The translations under genes and the position numbers were made by a program. From the NCBI RefSeq assembly GCF_003591655.1, contig NZ_QVRA01000014.1, forward strand, positions 1 through 64,000: a stretch of 64,000 nucleotides of DNA, given 5' to 3'. Origin of the DNA: Sphingobium terrigena. GTDB lineage: Bacteria > Pseudomonadota > Alphaproteobacteria > Sphingomonadales > Sphingomonadaceae. Each line of letters begins with the position of its first letter. Position 1 is the stretch's first letter. Positions 37,926 through 46,108 of this stretch are shown here, in pieces. Below the pieces are notes generated by a model, which had not been told where the DNA came from, made no database searches, and saw nothing but the letters and a program-made list of their open reading frames with translations.

Positions 37926-38240
37926 TCAGATGACCATCCCGAAGGTCTGGAGAATGGAGTCCGCCTTGATGAGGCAGACGGCCGCGACGATGGTCGGGAT
38001 GCCGATCATGATATTCGAGAAAAGGCGCGAGACGCCGAACAGGAAGGCGGCGACGCCGCCCACAAATCCCATCGGACCTTTCACGCCCTGGTTCACGACG
38101 ATATCGTATATGTCGTAACCAAGATCGCCCTGGGCGGGCGCCGAAAAGGCATGAACCGGGCCACCGACCAGGGCCATCGCGCCTAAAGGGAGGCCGACAT
38201 TGGCCACCGCCAGGACCTTGTTGCCAAATTTGTGCATCAT
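37926..38240 (-). CDS. traA: F-type pilin TraA
   Basis: From the double ATG at 38240/38237 (GGAG 7 nt upstream of the first) the product is 104 aa. It has a hydrophobic leader ending near GGPVHAFSAP, a short acidic segment, and two hydrophobic helices (GPMGFVGGVAAFLFGVSRLF and MIGIPTIVAAVCLIKA) as in TraA-type propilin. The mature pilin of about 70 residues would assemble the conjugative pilus. The frame is open for another 100 codons upstream, but it overlaps the DsbC-like gene and is not used. Confidence 0.82.
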   Translation of the reverse strand: MMHKFGNKVLAVANVGLPLGAMALVGGPVHAFSAPAQGDLGYDIYDIVVNQGVKGPMGFVGGVAAFLFGVSRLFSNIMIGIPTIVAAVCLIKADSILQTFGMVI

Positions 38241-38436
38241 AGCATTGCTCCAAAAAAGAGCCGTCCAACCAAAGCCTGCCGGCATCGAAGCAAGATCGGT
38301 GTCGGCCGGGGCGTCGGTGGACGGCTCCATGAGCCCGCCGCCGCCGGCATCCTGGTTCATCCGCGCAGGCCAGTTGGGGCCAGGCCGGATGCCCTCCGCA
38401 AAGAGATTGTGCGTAGCCGCGATGGCGCGCGCCCGT

Positions 38437-39354
38437 TCAGCGCCGCGCATCGGACACTGCCTTTGCGAGCGCAGGCTTCGCGTGCCGATCGAGGAACGCT
38501 TCGAGTTCGGCCTGCTGAAAGCCCGAGATGAGCTTGCCATCCGCGATCAGCGTCGGCGTTCCTGAAACGCCCACTTTGGCGACCAGTTCAGCGTCCTCCA
38601 CAACCCTGGCGCGGCCCTGCGCGCATTGGCGCAGGACAGGCGGTGTCTGGCCGGAATAGGCCGCCCGGAAGGCCGTCTCGCGATCTGTCGAGCATAGGAT
38701 ATGCTCGGCCTTGGCAGCAGCGGTCGGGTGGATGCCGCTCACGAAGAAGATGAGACGCCTTACCGGCTTTCCCTCTGCTGCCTTGGCGCTCCAGAAGCGG
38801 TCGAGCGCCTGGCAGTAGGGACAGTCGGGGTCGGTGAATTCGATGACCGTGGGCGCACCTGCAGGGCCGATCGCCAATGCCTTGGCAGGGTCGATGGCTT
38901 TAAGACGGCGCGTGGCACCCTGTTCCTGCGCCAGCGCGGTCAGGTTGACGCCGTTGCGGTCGTAGACCGTAGCGAACAAGAGATGCTCACTTTGCGGCGC
39001 ATAGTAGATGATCCGGCCGCCAGCGGTCGCCTGATAGATTGGGCCCTCGACGGGCGCGGGACCAAATTCCTCGAAGCGCAGATTGGTGAAGGTCTGCTGA
39101 AGCTGCCTTTCCGCTTCGCCAGCCGCTTCGACGAGCTGCGCACTGGAGATAGGCTTTGAATCCTTTTGCGCATAAGCTGCATCAGGCTGAAGGAAGGCAA
39201 GCAGTGCAGCCGCACTGATCCCGCCTAACCATTTTGCTATGTTCCCGTCCCACACACGCGATCTGCCGCAAATCTGCGTTGGCGATTTGGAAGGTTTTGG
39301 CTCGCTCACAAATGGAGGGATCGCCAATCCGGAATGTCTATGCGAAAATGACAT
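38437..39354 (-). CDS. DsbC/DsbG-like periplasmic disulfide isomerase
   Basis: This protein of up to 305 aa has an export signal (GGISAAALLAFLQPDAAYAQ), an N-terminal dimerisation-like region and a thioredoxin domain with DPDCPYCQ and the cis-proline loop GVSGTPTLI. It probably isomerises disulfides in the cysteine-rich TraN and TraU proteins, and it heads the tra operon. The first ATG at 39354 gives an N-terminal extension of about 34 residues before the signal; a GTG at 39255 is an alternative start. Neither has a strong ribosome binding site. Confidence 0.82.
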   Translation of the reverse strand: MSFSHRHSGLAIPPFVSEPKPSKSPTQICGRSRVWDGNIAKWLGGISAAALLAFLQPDAAYAQKDSKPISSAQLVEAAGEAERQLQQTFTNLRFEEFGPAPVEGPIYQATAGGRIIYYAPQSEHLLFATVYDRNGVNLTALAQEQGATRRLKAIDPAKALAIGPAGAPTVIEFTDPDCPYCQALDRFWSAKAAEGKPVRRLIFFVSGIHPTAAAKAEHILCSTDRETAFRAAYSGQTPPVLRQCAQGRARVVEDAELVAKVGVSGTPTLIADGKLISGFQQAELEAFLDRHAKPALAKAVSDARR

Positions 39355-39655
39355 AAGCCTCCTTCATCCTGCGCGCATCGCTGCACGCCGGGTTTCGTTA
39401 TGCGGTTTGGGCTGGGAGCACTGTTCAAGGGCTGTGCTCGCCGTCACCGTGTTGTTCGGATGGATGAAGGATGAAAGGTCAGATCAAGCCGCGCAATGGG
39501 CAGGGTACTGAGATGCCGATTCGGCACCTCAGTACCGAAATCGGCACCTCAGTGCCGATTTCTCCGCTTTTTTTGGTTCATTTGCCCGTCTCTATTCATC
39601 GGGACGCTGCCGCGACGGGCGCTGGCAGGCTGCGAATCATGCAGGGAGAGCGTGC
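39355..39655. promoter_or_regulatory. Divergent region upstream of the tra operon
   Basis: This 301-bp region separates the leftward tra operon from a rightward small gene. It must hold the tra promoter. The striking content is the pair of overlapping palindromes at 39505-39562. The rest has no convincing gene. Confidence 0.55.
39505..39562. repeat. Two adjacent palindromes built from a 20-bp tandem repeat
   Basis: A 31-bp palindrome (arms GTACTGAG.TGCCGA, 39505-39535) is followed by a perfect one (arms GAAATCGGCAC, loop ctca, 39537-39562). Both share TCGGCACCTCAGT, repeated with a 20-bp period at 39521 and 39541. The second stem is followed after 5 bases by seven T, so it may also terminate rightward transcription. 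Binding of a tra regulator is a reasonable alternative. Confidence 0.7.
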
Positions 39656-40063
39656 ATGAGGACATCGAGGACTTACAAACTCCAGTTATCGGAGAAGGGC
39701 GTCGATCAATTTCTCGCCTGCCATTGCAGGCTTGCCAGAATGACGCGCGAGTTTATTTCGTATGGAACGACTCTCCATGTCGCGATGAGCATTCTGGATG
39801 GCTGCGACCCTGCCGAGATTGTCGCAGAACTCGAATCGCCGCTTTGCGGCGCGTTGGGCGGTCCTTCATTTCGCTTTGTCGGTACGACATCCCGATTGGC
39901 TAACATCGTTGATCGCATCGCGAGCCGCCTGATCGAGAGCGGGGAATGTGGAGGTGGGGTGGCGACATGGCGACTCTATAATGTGGCGCTGATCATGTTC
40001 CTGGCTTCCGAAGATCGGGAGCTGCAAAGCGCCTATCGAAAGGCAGCGCTGATCACCTCGTAA
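39656..40063 (+). CDS. Hypothetical protein between tra and lasso regions
   Basis: The 135-aa product has GGAG 7 nt before the ATG and a normal composition. It is helical with an N-terminal basic segment (TSRTYKLQLSEKGVDQFLA) and no recognised motif. It may be a regulator of the divergent tra operon since it starts next to the palindromes, but no clear HTH is seen. Confidence 0.55.
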   Translation: MRTSRTYKLQLSEKGVDQFLACHCRLARMTREFISYGTTLHVAMSILDGCDPAEIVAELESPLCGALGGPSFRFVGTTSRLANIVDRIASRLIESGECGGGVATWRLYNVALIMFLASEDRELQSAYRKAALITS

Positions 40064-40112
40064 CGATGGGTAATAAGGCATCTATCCCCGCGACATGGCG
40101 CGTATCCCAATG

Positions 40113-40172
40113 CTTTCACTATGAAAGCGTAAAAATTTGACCTTTGGTGCGACTAACAACATTTTTGACCTG
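40113..40172. promoter_or_regulatory. Palindrome and paired TTTGACCT motifs before an HTH gene
   Basis: A perfect palindrome GCTTTCA-cta-TGAAAGC lies at 40113-40129. TTTGACCT occurs twice at 40137-40144 and 40165-40172, 28 bp apart. The position upstream of the HTH gene suggests operator sites for autoregulation; no binding data exist. Confidence 0.45.
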
Positions 40173-40218
40173 TGGGCTGTGCACGGGAGCTTTGAGCCAT
40201 TGGCAGGGAGACCTTGTC

Positions 40219-40641
40219 ATGCCGCTACAGGCGATACCCAATGCACGCGATCCCTCGGTCCTTGAGATGATCAAGCTGATGTCCGGGAGGCGCATCGAAA
40301 TGAAGAGATGGGTCGAACGGATAACGCAGGAAGATTTCGCGGCGAACATAGGGATCGGCACGCGCTGGCTTCGCGAGATCGAGGCCGGCAACCCCAAGTC
40401 CCGTCTCGACGATCATTTCCGCTGTGCGCATGCGCTGGGTCTCTCGACCGGTCATCTCGTCATACCCCTGCTTTTCATGGAACACCGGCGGGTATTTCCG
40501 CGCGGGCTACTGGAAGGGGATCTCTCGAAACTGGAAACCGTCTGCATCGATGCCATCGCACAACATAATCTCGAAACGCTTTCGCGCCAGCTCTTCACGC
40601 CCGATGCAGATGCCATTCCTGATAACAAATCGGACAAGTGA
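40219..40641 (+). CDS. XRE-type HTH regulator
   Basis: From ATG 40219 (GGGAG upstream) the product is 140 aa with a Cro/CI-like helix-turn-helix around residues 25-70 (RITQEDFAANIGIGTRWLREIEAG). This is followed by a second, helical half. It precedes the GntR gene by 6 nt, so the two are likely co-transcribed. It may control the lasso cluster or the tra operon. The ORF upstream of 40219 is not needed. Confidence 0.72.
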   Translation: MPLQAIPNARDPSVLEMIKLMSGRRIEMKRWVERITQEDFAANIGIGTRWLREIEAGNPKSRLDDHFRCAHALGLSTGHLVIPLLFMEHRRVFPRGLLEGDLSKLETVCIDAIAQHNLETLSRQLFTPDADAIPDNKSDK

Positions 40642-40647
40642 TTTCTT

Positions 40648-41259
40648 ATGTCACCAGGAACGCGCCATGCTGAACAAGTCTATCTGGACCTGAAAAAAGC
40701 ACTGCTTTCGGGGCGCTACGTCGGCTCTACCGATCTGTCTATTGCCGTTCTCGCCTCAGAATTCGGGACCAGCCCCTCGCCTATTCGAGACGTACTGCAT
40801 CGCATGTATGGCGAACGCTTGCTTCAGGCCGGACAGCATCATGGGTTCCGCATTATCGACTGGACTCCAGAAGGATTATGCGACTGCTATACATGGCACG
40901 GTCAACTCATTCGCATGGCGCTCAAGAGCCGCGCACGCCAAAATATGCAACGTCCTATAGCCCCCGATGGTTGGGTCACTGACTACACGTCATCAGCCGC
41001 GATCGTTGGCACGGCCGAGCGGATGTTTCGCACACTTGCAGCTGCATCCCAATCAGCAGAAATTGTCGCGGCGATTGCCAACACAGGAGAACGGCTACGT
41101 TCCGTCCGACTCCGCGAGCTGGACCGTTGGCCAGACTGCGCCGACGAACTTCGTCGTGCCAATATGTTGGCAGTTTCCGGGACAGGAAAAGCACTTCTGG
41201 AGATGCTCTGGAATTATCATCGCCGCCGGATCAGGGCAGCGTCGATGCTGTGTGGATGA
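40648..41259 (+). CDS. GntR-family regulator of the lasso peptide cluster
   Basis: This 203-aa protein has a GntR winged helix at its N-terminus (QVYLDLKKALLSGRY, LASEFGTSPSPIRDVLHRM, then a GFRI wing) and a helical FadR/FCD-like C-terminal part. GntR genes commonly stand next to alphaproteobacterial lasso peptide clusters of this type. The intergenic DNA before the precursor gene has palindromes that could be its operator. The ribosome binding site is weak, so translation may depend on the HTH gene upstream. Confidence 0.78.
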   Translation: MSPGTRHAEQVYLDLKKALLSGRYVGSTDLSIAVLASEFGTSPSPIRDVLHRMYGERLLQAGQHHGFRIIDWTPEGLCDCYTWHGQLIRMALKSRARQNMQRPIAPDGWVTDYTSSAAIVGTAERMFRTLAAASQSAEIVAAIANTGERLRSVRLRELDRWPDCADELRRANMLAVSGTGKALLEMLWNYHRRRIRAASMLCG

Positions 41260-41292
41260 CAGGCAAATAATTCATAACAAGAAAAATATTCA

Positions 41293-41329
41293 GAACATCA
41301 AGATCATGGTTCCGTGATTTTGAATGTTC
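41293..41329. promoter_or_regulatory. Long imperfect palindrome before the lasso precursor
   Basis: GAACATCAAGATCA and TGATTTTGAATGTTC form an imperfect inverted repeat centred on about 41311. The spacing and symmetry suit a GntR-type dimer site. It lies 107 nt before the precursor ATG. Confidence 0.5.
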
Positions 41330-41355
41330 GCAGATAATGATTTCACAATGAAAGC

Positions 41356-41373
41356 ATATATTGGCGAATATAT
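41356..41373. promoter_or_regulatory. AT-rich palindrome ATATATT-ggcg-AATATAT
   Basis: Perfect 7-bp arms with a 4-nt spacer lie between the candidate operator and the precursor gene. This may be a second operator or part of the promoter; a terminator is unlikely because no T run follows. Confidence 0.35.
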
Positions 41374-41435
41374 CCTTCCATCGACATAGCCTTTCTGTCG
41401 CCACGAACCGCGTGGTCAATCAGAAGGAGGCAAAT

Positions 41436-41570
41436 ATGGAACGCACATATGGCAAATCCGACGAAGCCGTCGTTGAACTGGGTGTCGCCAGCAAGGTGAC
41501 AAACGGCCAGGGGCAGCGCCTCACCGACAGTCCGCAGGGGCAGTCGGCCGCGGGCATTCTCGACGACTGA
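41436..41570 (+). CDS. Lasso peptide precursor (44 aa)
   Basis: The gene has AAGGAGG 5 nt before the ATG. The 44-aa product splits into a 23-residue leader ending VELGVASKVTN and a 21-residue core starting at Gly24. Thr22 is at position -2, the residue lasso leader peptidases recognise. The core begins GQGQRLTD and ends AGILDD. Gly1 and Asp8 would form an 8-residue macrolactam ring, leaving a 13-residue loop and tail. The pattern (G1, D8, end AGILDD, 21 aa) resembles syanodin-like sphingomonad lasso peptides, from memory. The core is encoded by 41505-41567. Processing genes follow directly. Confidence 0.9.
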   Translation: MERTYGKSDEAVVELGVASKVTNGQGQRLTDSPQGQSAAGILDD

Positions 41571-41628
41571 CAACCAAAAGTCTGGTCCGGCCGCCATGCC
41601 GGACCAGACAAGGTTTAAGGGGCCAGCG

Positions 41629-42300
41629 ATGAATGCCGTCATCTTGAAACCGCGCGTTGGATATTGCGATATTGACGATCGCCTGGTTTTCCTGGACGTT
41701 GATCGCGATCGCTATCTCATGATAGCGCCCGAACTGGAGATGGCCGTTCGCGACCTGGTGGCTGGCCGTGTCCTTGATGCCAAAGGACTGGAGACCCTGG
41801 CTGCAACCGGCTTGTTCATATCTTCACACGCTGCAGCGGGTTCATCCCATCCTTTTTCGGGGATCAGAGCTGCCCGCGCATTGTGCGATAGAGCTGAAGT
41901 GACTTCGGACAAGCTTGCCTTCGGCGCCCATTACGTCGCTGCCTTTCTTTGTCTGGCATTCTTCCATCTTGTGGCGCGATACTGCCCGTTGAGGATGAAG
42001 ATCTTCTTGGCGACATCCCTGGCGCGATCAGGGGAAAAGGCGTTATTGCCATCGAAAATTCCTGTGCTTCTTGCAGCCTTTCATAGCGCGAGCCTGGTTT
42101 TTCCCCGCAAAGATCGCTGTCTTGCCGATGCGCTCGCGTTGCACGCCTATCTTGCACTTAGCAGGTTGCGCACGACACTCGTCTTTGGCGTTCAGTTGGG
42201 GCCTTTCCAAGCGCATTGCTGGGTCCAGCATGAAGATGTGGTTCTGGGTCAGGATATTGAGACTGTCCGGGCATTTCATCCGGTGCTTGCCCTGCCATGA
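41629..42300 (+). CDS. Lasso peptide B protein (fused B1 recognition and B2 protease)
   Basis: This 223-aa protein starts at ATG 41629 (AAGGGG upstream). Residues 1-70 form a PqqD-like recognition element that should bind the leader (YCDIDDRLVFLDVDRDRYLMI). Residues 90-223 form the transglutaminase-like leader peptidase, with Cys164 in KDRCLADA and His196 in FQAHCWVQ plus nearby acidic residues. It removes the leader after Thr-Asn so the core N-terminus becomes free. Single-chain B proteins are usual in proteobacterial lasso clusters. Its stop overlaps the cyclase ATG (ATGA). Confidence 0.9.
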   Translation: MNAVILKPRVGYCDIDDRLVFLDVDRDRYLMIAPELEMAVRDLVAGRVLDAKGLETLAATGLFISSHAAAGSSHPFSGIRAARALCDRAEVTSDKLAFGAHYVAAFLCLAFFHLVARYCPLRMKIFLATSLARSGEKALLPSKIPVLLAAFHSASLVFPRKDRCLADALALHAYLALSRLRTTLVFGVQLGPFQAHCWVQHEDVVLGQDIETVRAFHPVLALP

Positions 42301-43991
42301 ACACGCGCTATTCGATAATCCTGCGCCGGGGCGGAGCCATGTCATCGGAGGATATCGGGGCAGCGGAGGAATTGGCCGTCGCGTGCAGCGCGGACCTTGA
42401 AGTCCAGCGTTTCCATCATGATGGCGTCATTCTCCTGGGCGACTGTTTCTCCGACATGGACGCACCGCGCGGTCTTGAGCCTGCCTGGAACGATGACCCA
42501 ATGCTGCTCGTCCAGAATTTTGTGCAGGCGCATTGGGGACGCTTCGTCATGATCGTCCAGAGCCCTGTAACACATCATACAGTCATTTATCGCGATCCGT
42601 CGGGCATGATACCCTGCTATTATGCCTCCGACGAGCACCGTGTCGCCATTGGGACGGAGGCTGCGCCCATCCTGCAGGCCTTGGACATCACGCCGCGTAT
42701 CGACTGGAAAAGCATCGCCAATGGTCTGATGGCGCCGGACCTGCGCAGGCATCAAACCTGTCTGCAGGACGTAACCGAGGTTCTGCCCGGGGAGATGGTG
42801 ATCCTTGACCAGGATGGAAGCCATCATCATCATCTGCTCTGGAATCCGGCCGACTTTGTGAATAATAATCTGCAATGTGATTTCGAACAGGCCAGTTACC
42901 TGTTGAAAGACGCGTTGTGCAGGGTGATGTCCACATGGATCCAGCGCTATCCCAATCCCCTCATTTCCGTGTCTGGCGGATTTGATTCATCGGTACTTGC
43001 TGCACTGTCCGCACAACATGGCCCTGTCGGCCTCATCCATTTTTATACAGCCTCGCCACTGGCTGATGAGCGTATTTATGCTGCCGCGCTTGCGGACCAT
43101 CTTGAATATTCCATCAGCCCCACATTAATGTCGCCTCAGGATATGGACGTCGCCATCAATCTCTCCGTTCACAGGCCGCGCCCATCGGCACGCTCCTTCA
43201 CACAGATTTTCGATCTTGCATCGGCGCAACGGGCTGCAACACGGGATCATAGTGCGCATTTTAATGGTGGCGGCGGCGATAATGTGTTCGGGAAGTTGCA
43301 TTCGGCCTATCCGTTGGCTGACCGCTACAGCCATACAGGTTTCTCTCGCGCACTGGCGTCAACGGCCAAGGATATCTGCGCCGTAACCGGGACGTCCCTG
43401 CCAATGGTCTTGCGGCAGGCTTTCAAAGCCTGCCTCAGGCAAGATATGCTCGTTCCCTGGCCGATCATGACGGATCTGCTGACACCCCTTGCTCTTTCCA
43501 TGCAGGATATAGATGCCCATCCTTGGCTCAACGCGGCCCACGGGGCGCCTCCCGGGGCCAGGCAGCATGTCAGGAGTATCGCGCGGGCGACGGCCTCGAC
43601 CGATCATCTCAACATCTTCGACGATCGACCCACCATCTATCCGTTGCTGTCCCAGCCGATTCTGGAGCTCTGCCTGTCTTTCCCGACCTGGTTCTGGTTC
43701 ACAGGAGGGCGCGACCGTGCCTTGGCCCGCGCGGCGATGGAGCCCTTTCTGCCGCCCTTGCTGACAGGTCGTGCCGGAAAGGGTGCATTTGATGGACTAT
43801 TGCACCAGATCTGGATCCTGCATCGGGATACTATCATCGACGATCTGCAAAATGGCTGCCTGGCCGACCATGGCCTTGTTGATCGGGACGCGATCGGGAT
43901 GCTCGGAACGGATCGGGGCGTAGCGCTTGCGACGCCTACGCGCATTCTTCACCTGCACGAGATGGAGATCTGGTGCCGGGCATGGTCGTGA
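42297..43991 (+). CDS. Lasso peptide cyclase (asparagine synthetase-like C protein)
   Basis: This 564-aa protein has an N-terminal glutaminase-like half without the N-terminal catalytic Cys. The C-terminal synthetase domain has the PP-loop SGGFDSS at residues 226-232. A further motif HFNGGGGDNVFGK matches the asparagine synthetase fold. It activates the Asp8 side chain with ATP and joins it to the Gly1 amine to close the ring. It is the last rightward gene; the next gene converges after 21 nt. Confidence 0.93.
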   Translation: MNTRYSIILRRGGAMSSEDIGAAEELAVACSADLEVQRFHHDGVILLGDCFSDMDAPRGLEPAWNDDPMLLVQNFVQAHWGRFVMIVQSPVTHHTVIYRDPSGMIPCYYASDEHRVAIGTEAAPILQALDITPRIDWKSIANGLMAPDLRRHQTCLQDVTEVLPGEMVILDQDGSHHHHLLWNPADFVNNNLQCDFEQASYLLKDALCRVMSTWIQRYPNPLISVSGGFDSSVLAALSAQHGPVGLIHFYTASPLADERIYAAALADHLEYSISPTLMSPQDMDVAINLSVHRPRPSARSFTQIFDLASAQRAATRDHSAHFNGGGGDNVFGKLHSAYPLADRYSHTGFSRALASTAKDICAVTGTSLPMVLRQAFKACLRQDMLVPWPIMTDLLTPLALSMQDIDAHPWLNAAHGAPPGARQHVRSIARATASTDHLNIFDDRPTIYPLLSQPILELCLSFPTWFWFTGGRDRALARAAMEPFLPPLLTGRAGKGAFDGLLHQIWILHRDTIIDDLQNGCLADHGLVDRDAIGMLGTDRGVALATPTRILHLHEMEIWCRAWS

Positions 43992-44012
43992 AAAGCTGGA
44001 ATATTCATAGCG

Positions 44013-46097
44013 TCAGCCGCCAGGGGTCGCGGGTAGCGGATTGAGCTGCTCCTCAAGCCATTGTATGTTGCGATCGTAGATGGCCGCGCGATGCGCCGGG
44101 TGCAGTTTGACATGCCCTTCATCGGGATAAATATACATTTCGATCGGCCATCCCCGCCGCCGCAGGTCGCGATAGGTCGCTAGGCCCATTCGAAATTCGC
44201 TGGACGCTGCCTGAATGAGAAGAGGGACCGGTCTGGCGTCAGGCGCGTCTACAAGCGAGGCTACGCGCCAGAATGGCTTTCCGGAAGCTCGCGTGGCCGG
44301 ATAGCCGATGCCGATATAGAAATTGTCCAGCGCTTCGCCCGATATTTCGAGTCCGGATTCGCTCTCGCAGCATGTGCTGAGGATCGCCGCGGAAAAGAGC
44401 GTTGAATTGGCGAGCGCGAAGGTCGCTGTCACGGCGCCATCGCTCTGGCCGGTGATGGCGACGCGCAGAGGGTCGATCAGTCCTTCCAGATCCAGTTGCC
44501 TGATAACCTGTCTGAGTGAGGAGAGGACATCACGACGATCGGCAAAACCATGCATGCTTTGCCGTAAATATTCTTTTTCATTCAGTGGCTCATCTGTAGC
44601 CGGCCGCCATTGTGGGCGATTGAAGCTGAGAACGGCAAAGCCCCGCGCCGCCAGCGCCTGGATCGGATATTCATCGCCCGTGCCGCCGCGCAGGAAGCCG
44701 CGCGACTGATATTGGACGATGACCAGCGGCAATCGGTGACCGGGCGTGTAGCGGGGCGGCAGGACGAGGTCACCGAACGCTGCGACGCCCGCATCATTTC
44801 TCCATTCAAGTCGCCGAACGGTTCCCGGCTCCAGTGCGGCATATTCAGGATTGGGATCGAGCAACAGGCGTCGCGCTCCATCCCGTATGGAAATTGCGAC
44901 CAGAAGCCTCGGGGTGTTCGATGCTTCCTGCGCGCAGATGATCTCGTCGCCCGCATATTGGCAGCCGAACAGGGCATCGGTGGTGCTGAGCAACCTGCGC
45001 GGCACATTGCGCCCGGGAACCCATGCGAAAAACTCTGTCAGGCTATTGCCGACGCCCGTGCGCCGCTGAAAATATAGCGTTCTGCCATCGTCCGACCACC
45101 ATAGGGAATTGACCCCGCTGCACGAGGCTGTGCGACATGGTAGCGGCTTGTTCCCCATGCGGATCTGTAACCGGGACGGCGTATCGATTCCCTCATCGGC
45201 GGGCGCGCTCCAGGCCGTGCGAGAACCGCGTTGCGCAAAGGCGACGCTGGCCGATGGCCATTGAACGGCTGGATGCAAGGCCAGCTTGTCGGATGGCCGA
45301 AAGGGCTGGGTCTGCCCGGTTATGGCATCGAGCGACTGATCGATGAGCGGAACATCGGCCGAGGGGAGGGGCATGTCACTTGAAAGCGGCCAGAAGCGAC
45401 CATCGTAGCGAAAACCGCTTCGTCCTTCTGCCATGATGGCGTCCCGTGCTGCCGGTAAATCCCGACGACTGGCATAGAGCAGCCGCTCACCATCATCCGA
45501 CCATGACAGTGCTTCAACATCGACAGGGCTGCTCGACAGCCGCCTGGACTTAAAGCCAACAAGATCATGGATCCAGATTTCCGACCGGTCGGGAAAGGAC
45601 TTGGTATAGGCAAGCAGCCTGCCGACCGGGTTCCAGGCGATCAGGGCAGGCTTGGGCGTGCCGAGCGGAAGGTCCGTCACACCATAACGGGTGGAGGTGG
45701 ACGCAATAATCATACCCGCGTCATCGATGATATATGGTTTGCCCCCGCCTCTGACGGGCATGAGGACCAGCGCGGTGCAATAACTGTCGGTAGCCGGGTC
45801 GGCCTGGCGCAATTGCAGCGCCGCAAACCGCCTGTCTGGCGAGAGCGCGAACGGTGCAGGCGCGTTGCCAAGGCCAAGCCCACCAAAGTCCCTCAACCGC
45901 ATCAGGTCGTTGGCACCAATGGCCCTTTCTTCTCCCACAGTATGAAGGTCAGGAAGGCGGCACTGGCGTGTTTCTGCTCTCGCTTGGGCAATCCCCAGGA
46001 GGGACAGGAAGACCAAGGCGCCAGTTGAACGCCAATTGCGCGAAAGCCCTCTCTCCGCGATTGCGACAAAGTGCGGCCGCTGCCTCGTAGCTGGCAT
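44013..46097 (-). CDS. Lasso peptide isopeptidase (prolyl-oligopeptidase fold)
   Basis: This secreted protein of about 694 aa has a signal-like N-terminus (ALVFLSLLGIAQARA), a WD/beta-propeller region and a C-terminal alpha/beta-hydrolase domain. The nucleophile is in GQSDG near residue 555 and the catalytic His in DEGHVKLHP. Homologs such as AtxE2 cut the isopeptide bond of threaded lasso peptides and linearise them. ATG 46097 is preferred (GAGG upstream); a GTG at 46112 overlaps the receptor stop. It probably recycles or destroys the peptide after uptake by the receptor encoded upstream. Confidence 0.88.
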   Translation of the reverse strand: MPATRQRPHFVAIAERGLSRNWRSTGALVFLSLLGIAQARAETRQCRLPDLHTVGEERAIGANDLMRLRDFGGLGLGNAPAPFALSPDRRFAALQLRQADPATDSYCTALVLMPVRGGGKPYIIDDAGMIIASTSTRYGVTDLPLGTPKPALIAWNPVGRLLAYTKSFPDRSEIWIHDLVGFKSRRLSSSPVDVEALSWSDDGERLLYASRRDLPAARDAIMAEGRSGFRYDGRFWPLSSDMPLPSADVPLIDQSLDAITGQTQPFRPSDKLALHPAVQWPSASVAFAQRGSRTAWSAPADEGIDTPSRLQIRMGNKPLPCRTASCSGVNSLWWSDDGRTLYFQRRTGVGNSLTEFFAWVPGRNVPRRLLSTTDALFGCQYAGDEIICAQEASNTPRLLVAISIRDGARRLLLDPNPEYAALEPGTVRRLEWRNDAGVAAFGDLVLPPRYTPGHRLPLVIVQYQSRGFLRGGTGDEYPIQALAARGFAVLSFNRPQWRPATDEPLNEKEYLRQSMHGFADRRDVLSSLRQVIRQLDLEGLIDPLRVAITGQSDGAVTATFALANSTLFSAAILSTCCESESGLEISGEALDNFYIGIGYPATRASGKPFWRVASLVDAPDARPVPLLIQAASSEFRMGLATYRDLRRRGWPIEMYIYPDEGHVKLHPAHRAAIYDRNIQWLEEQLNPLPATPGG

Positions 46098-46108
46098 TGT
46101 CGACACCC

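Noticed and set aside
38241..38540. 100-codon extension of traA
   Set aside because: The frame is open but overlaps the DsbC-like gene. The double ATG at 38240 has a good ribosome binding site and a normal pilin leader.
39537..39562. Simple terminator as the only explanation of the hairpin
   Set aside because: A T run follows, but the tandem 20-bp repeat with a second palindrome suggests a regulator site as well, so it is listed as a repeat.
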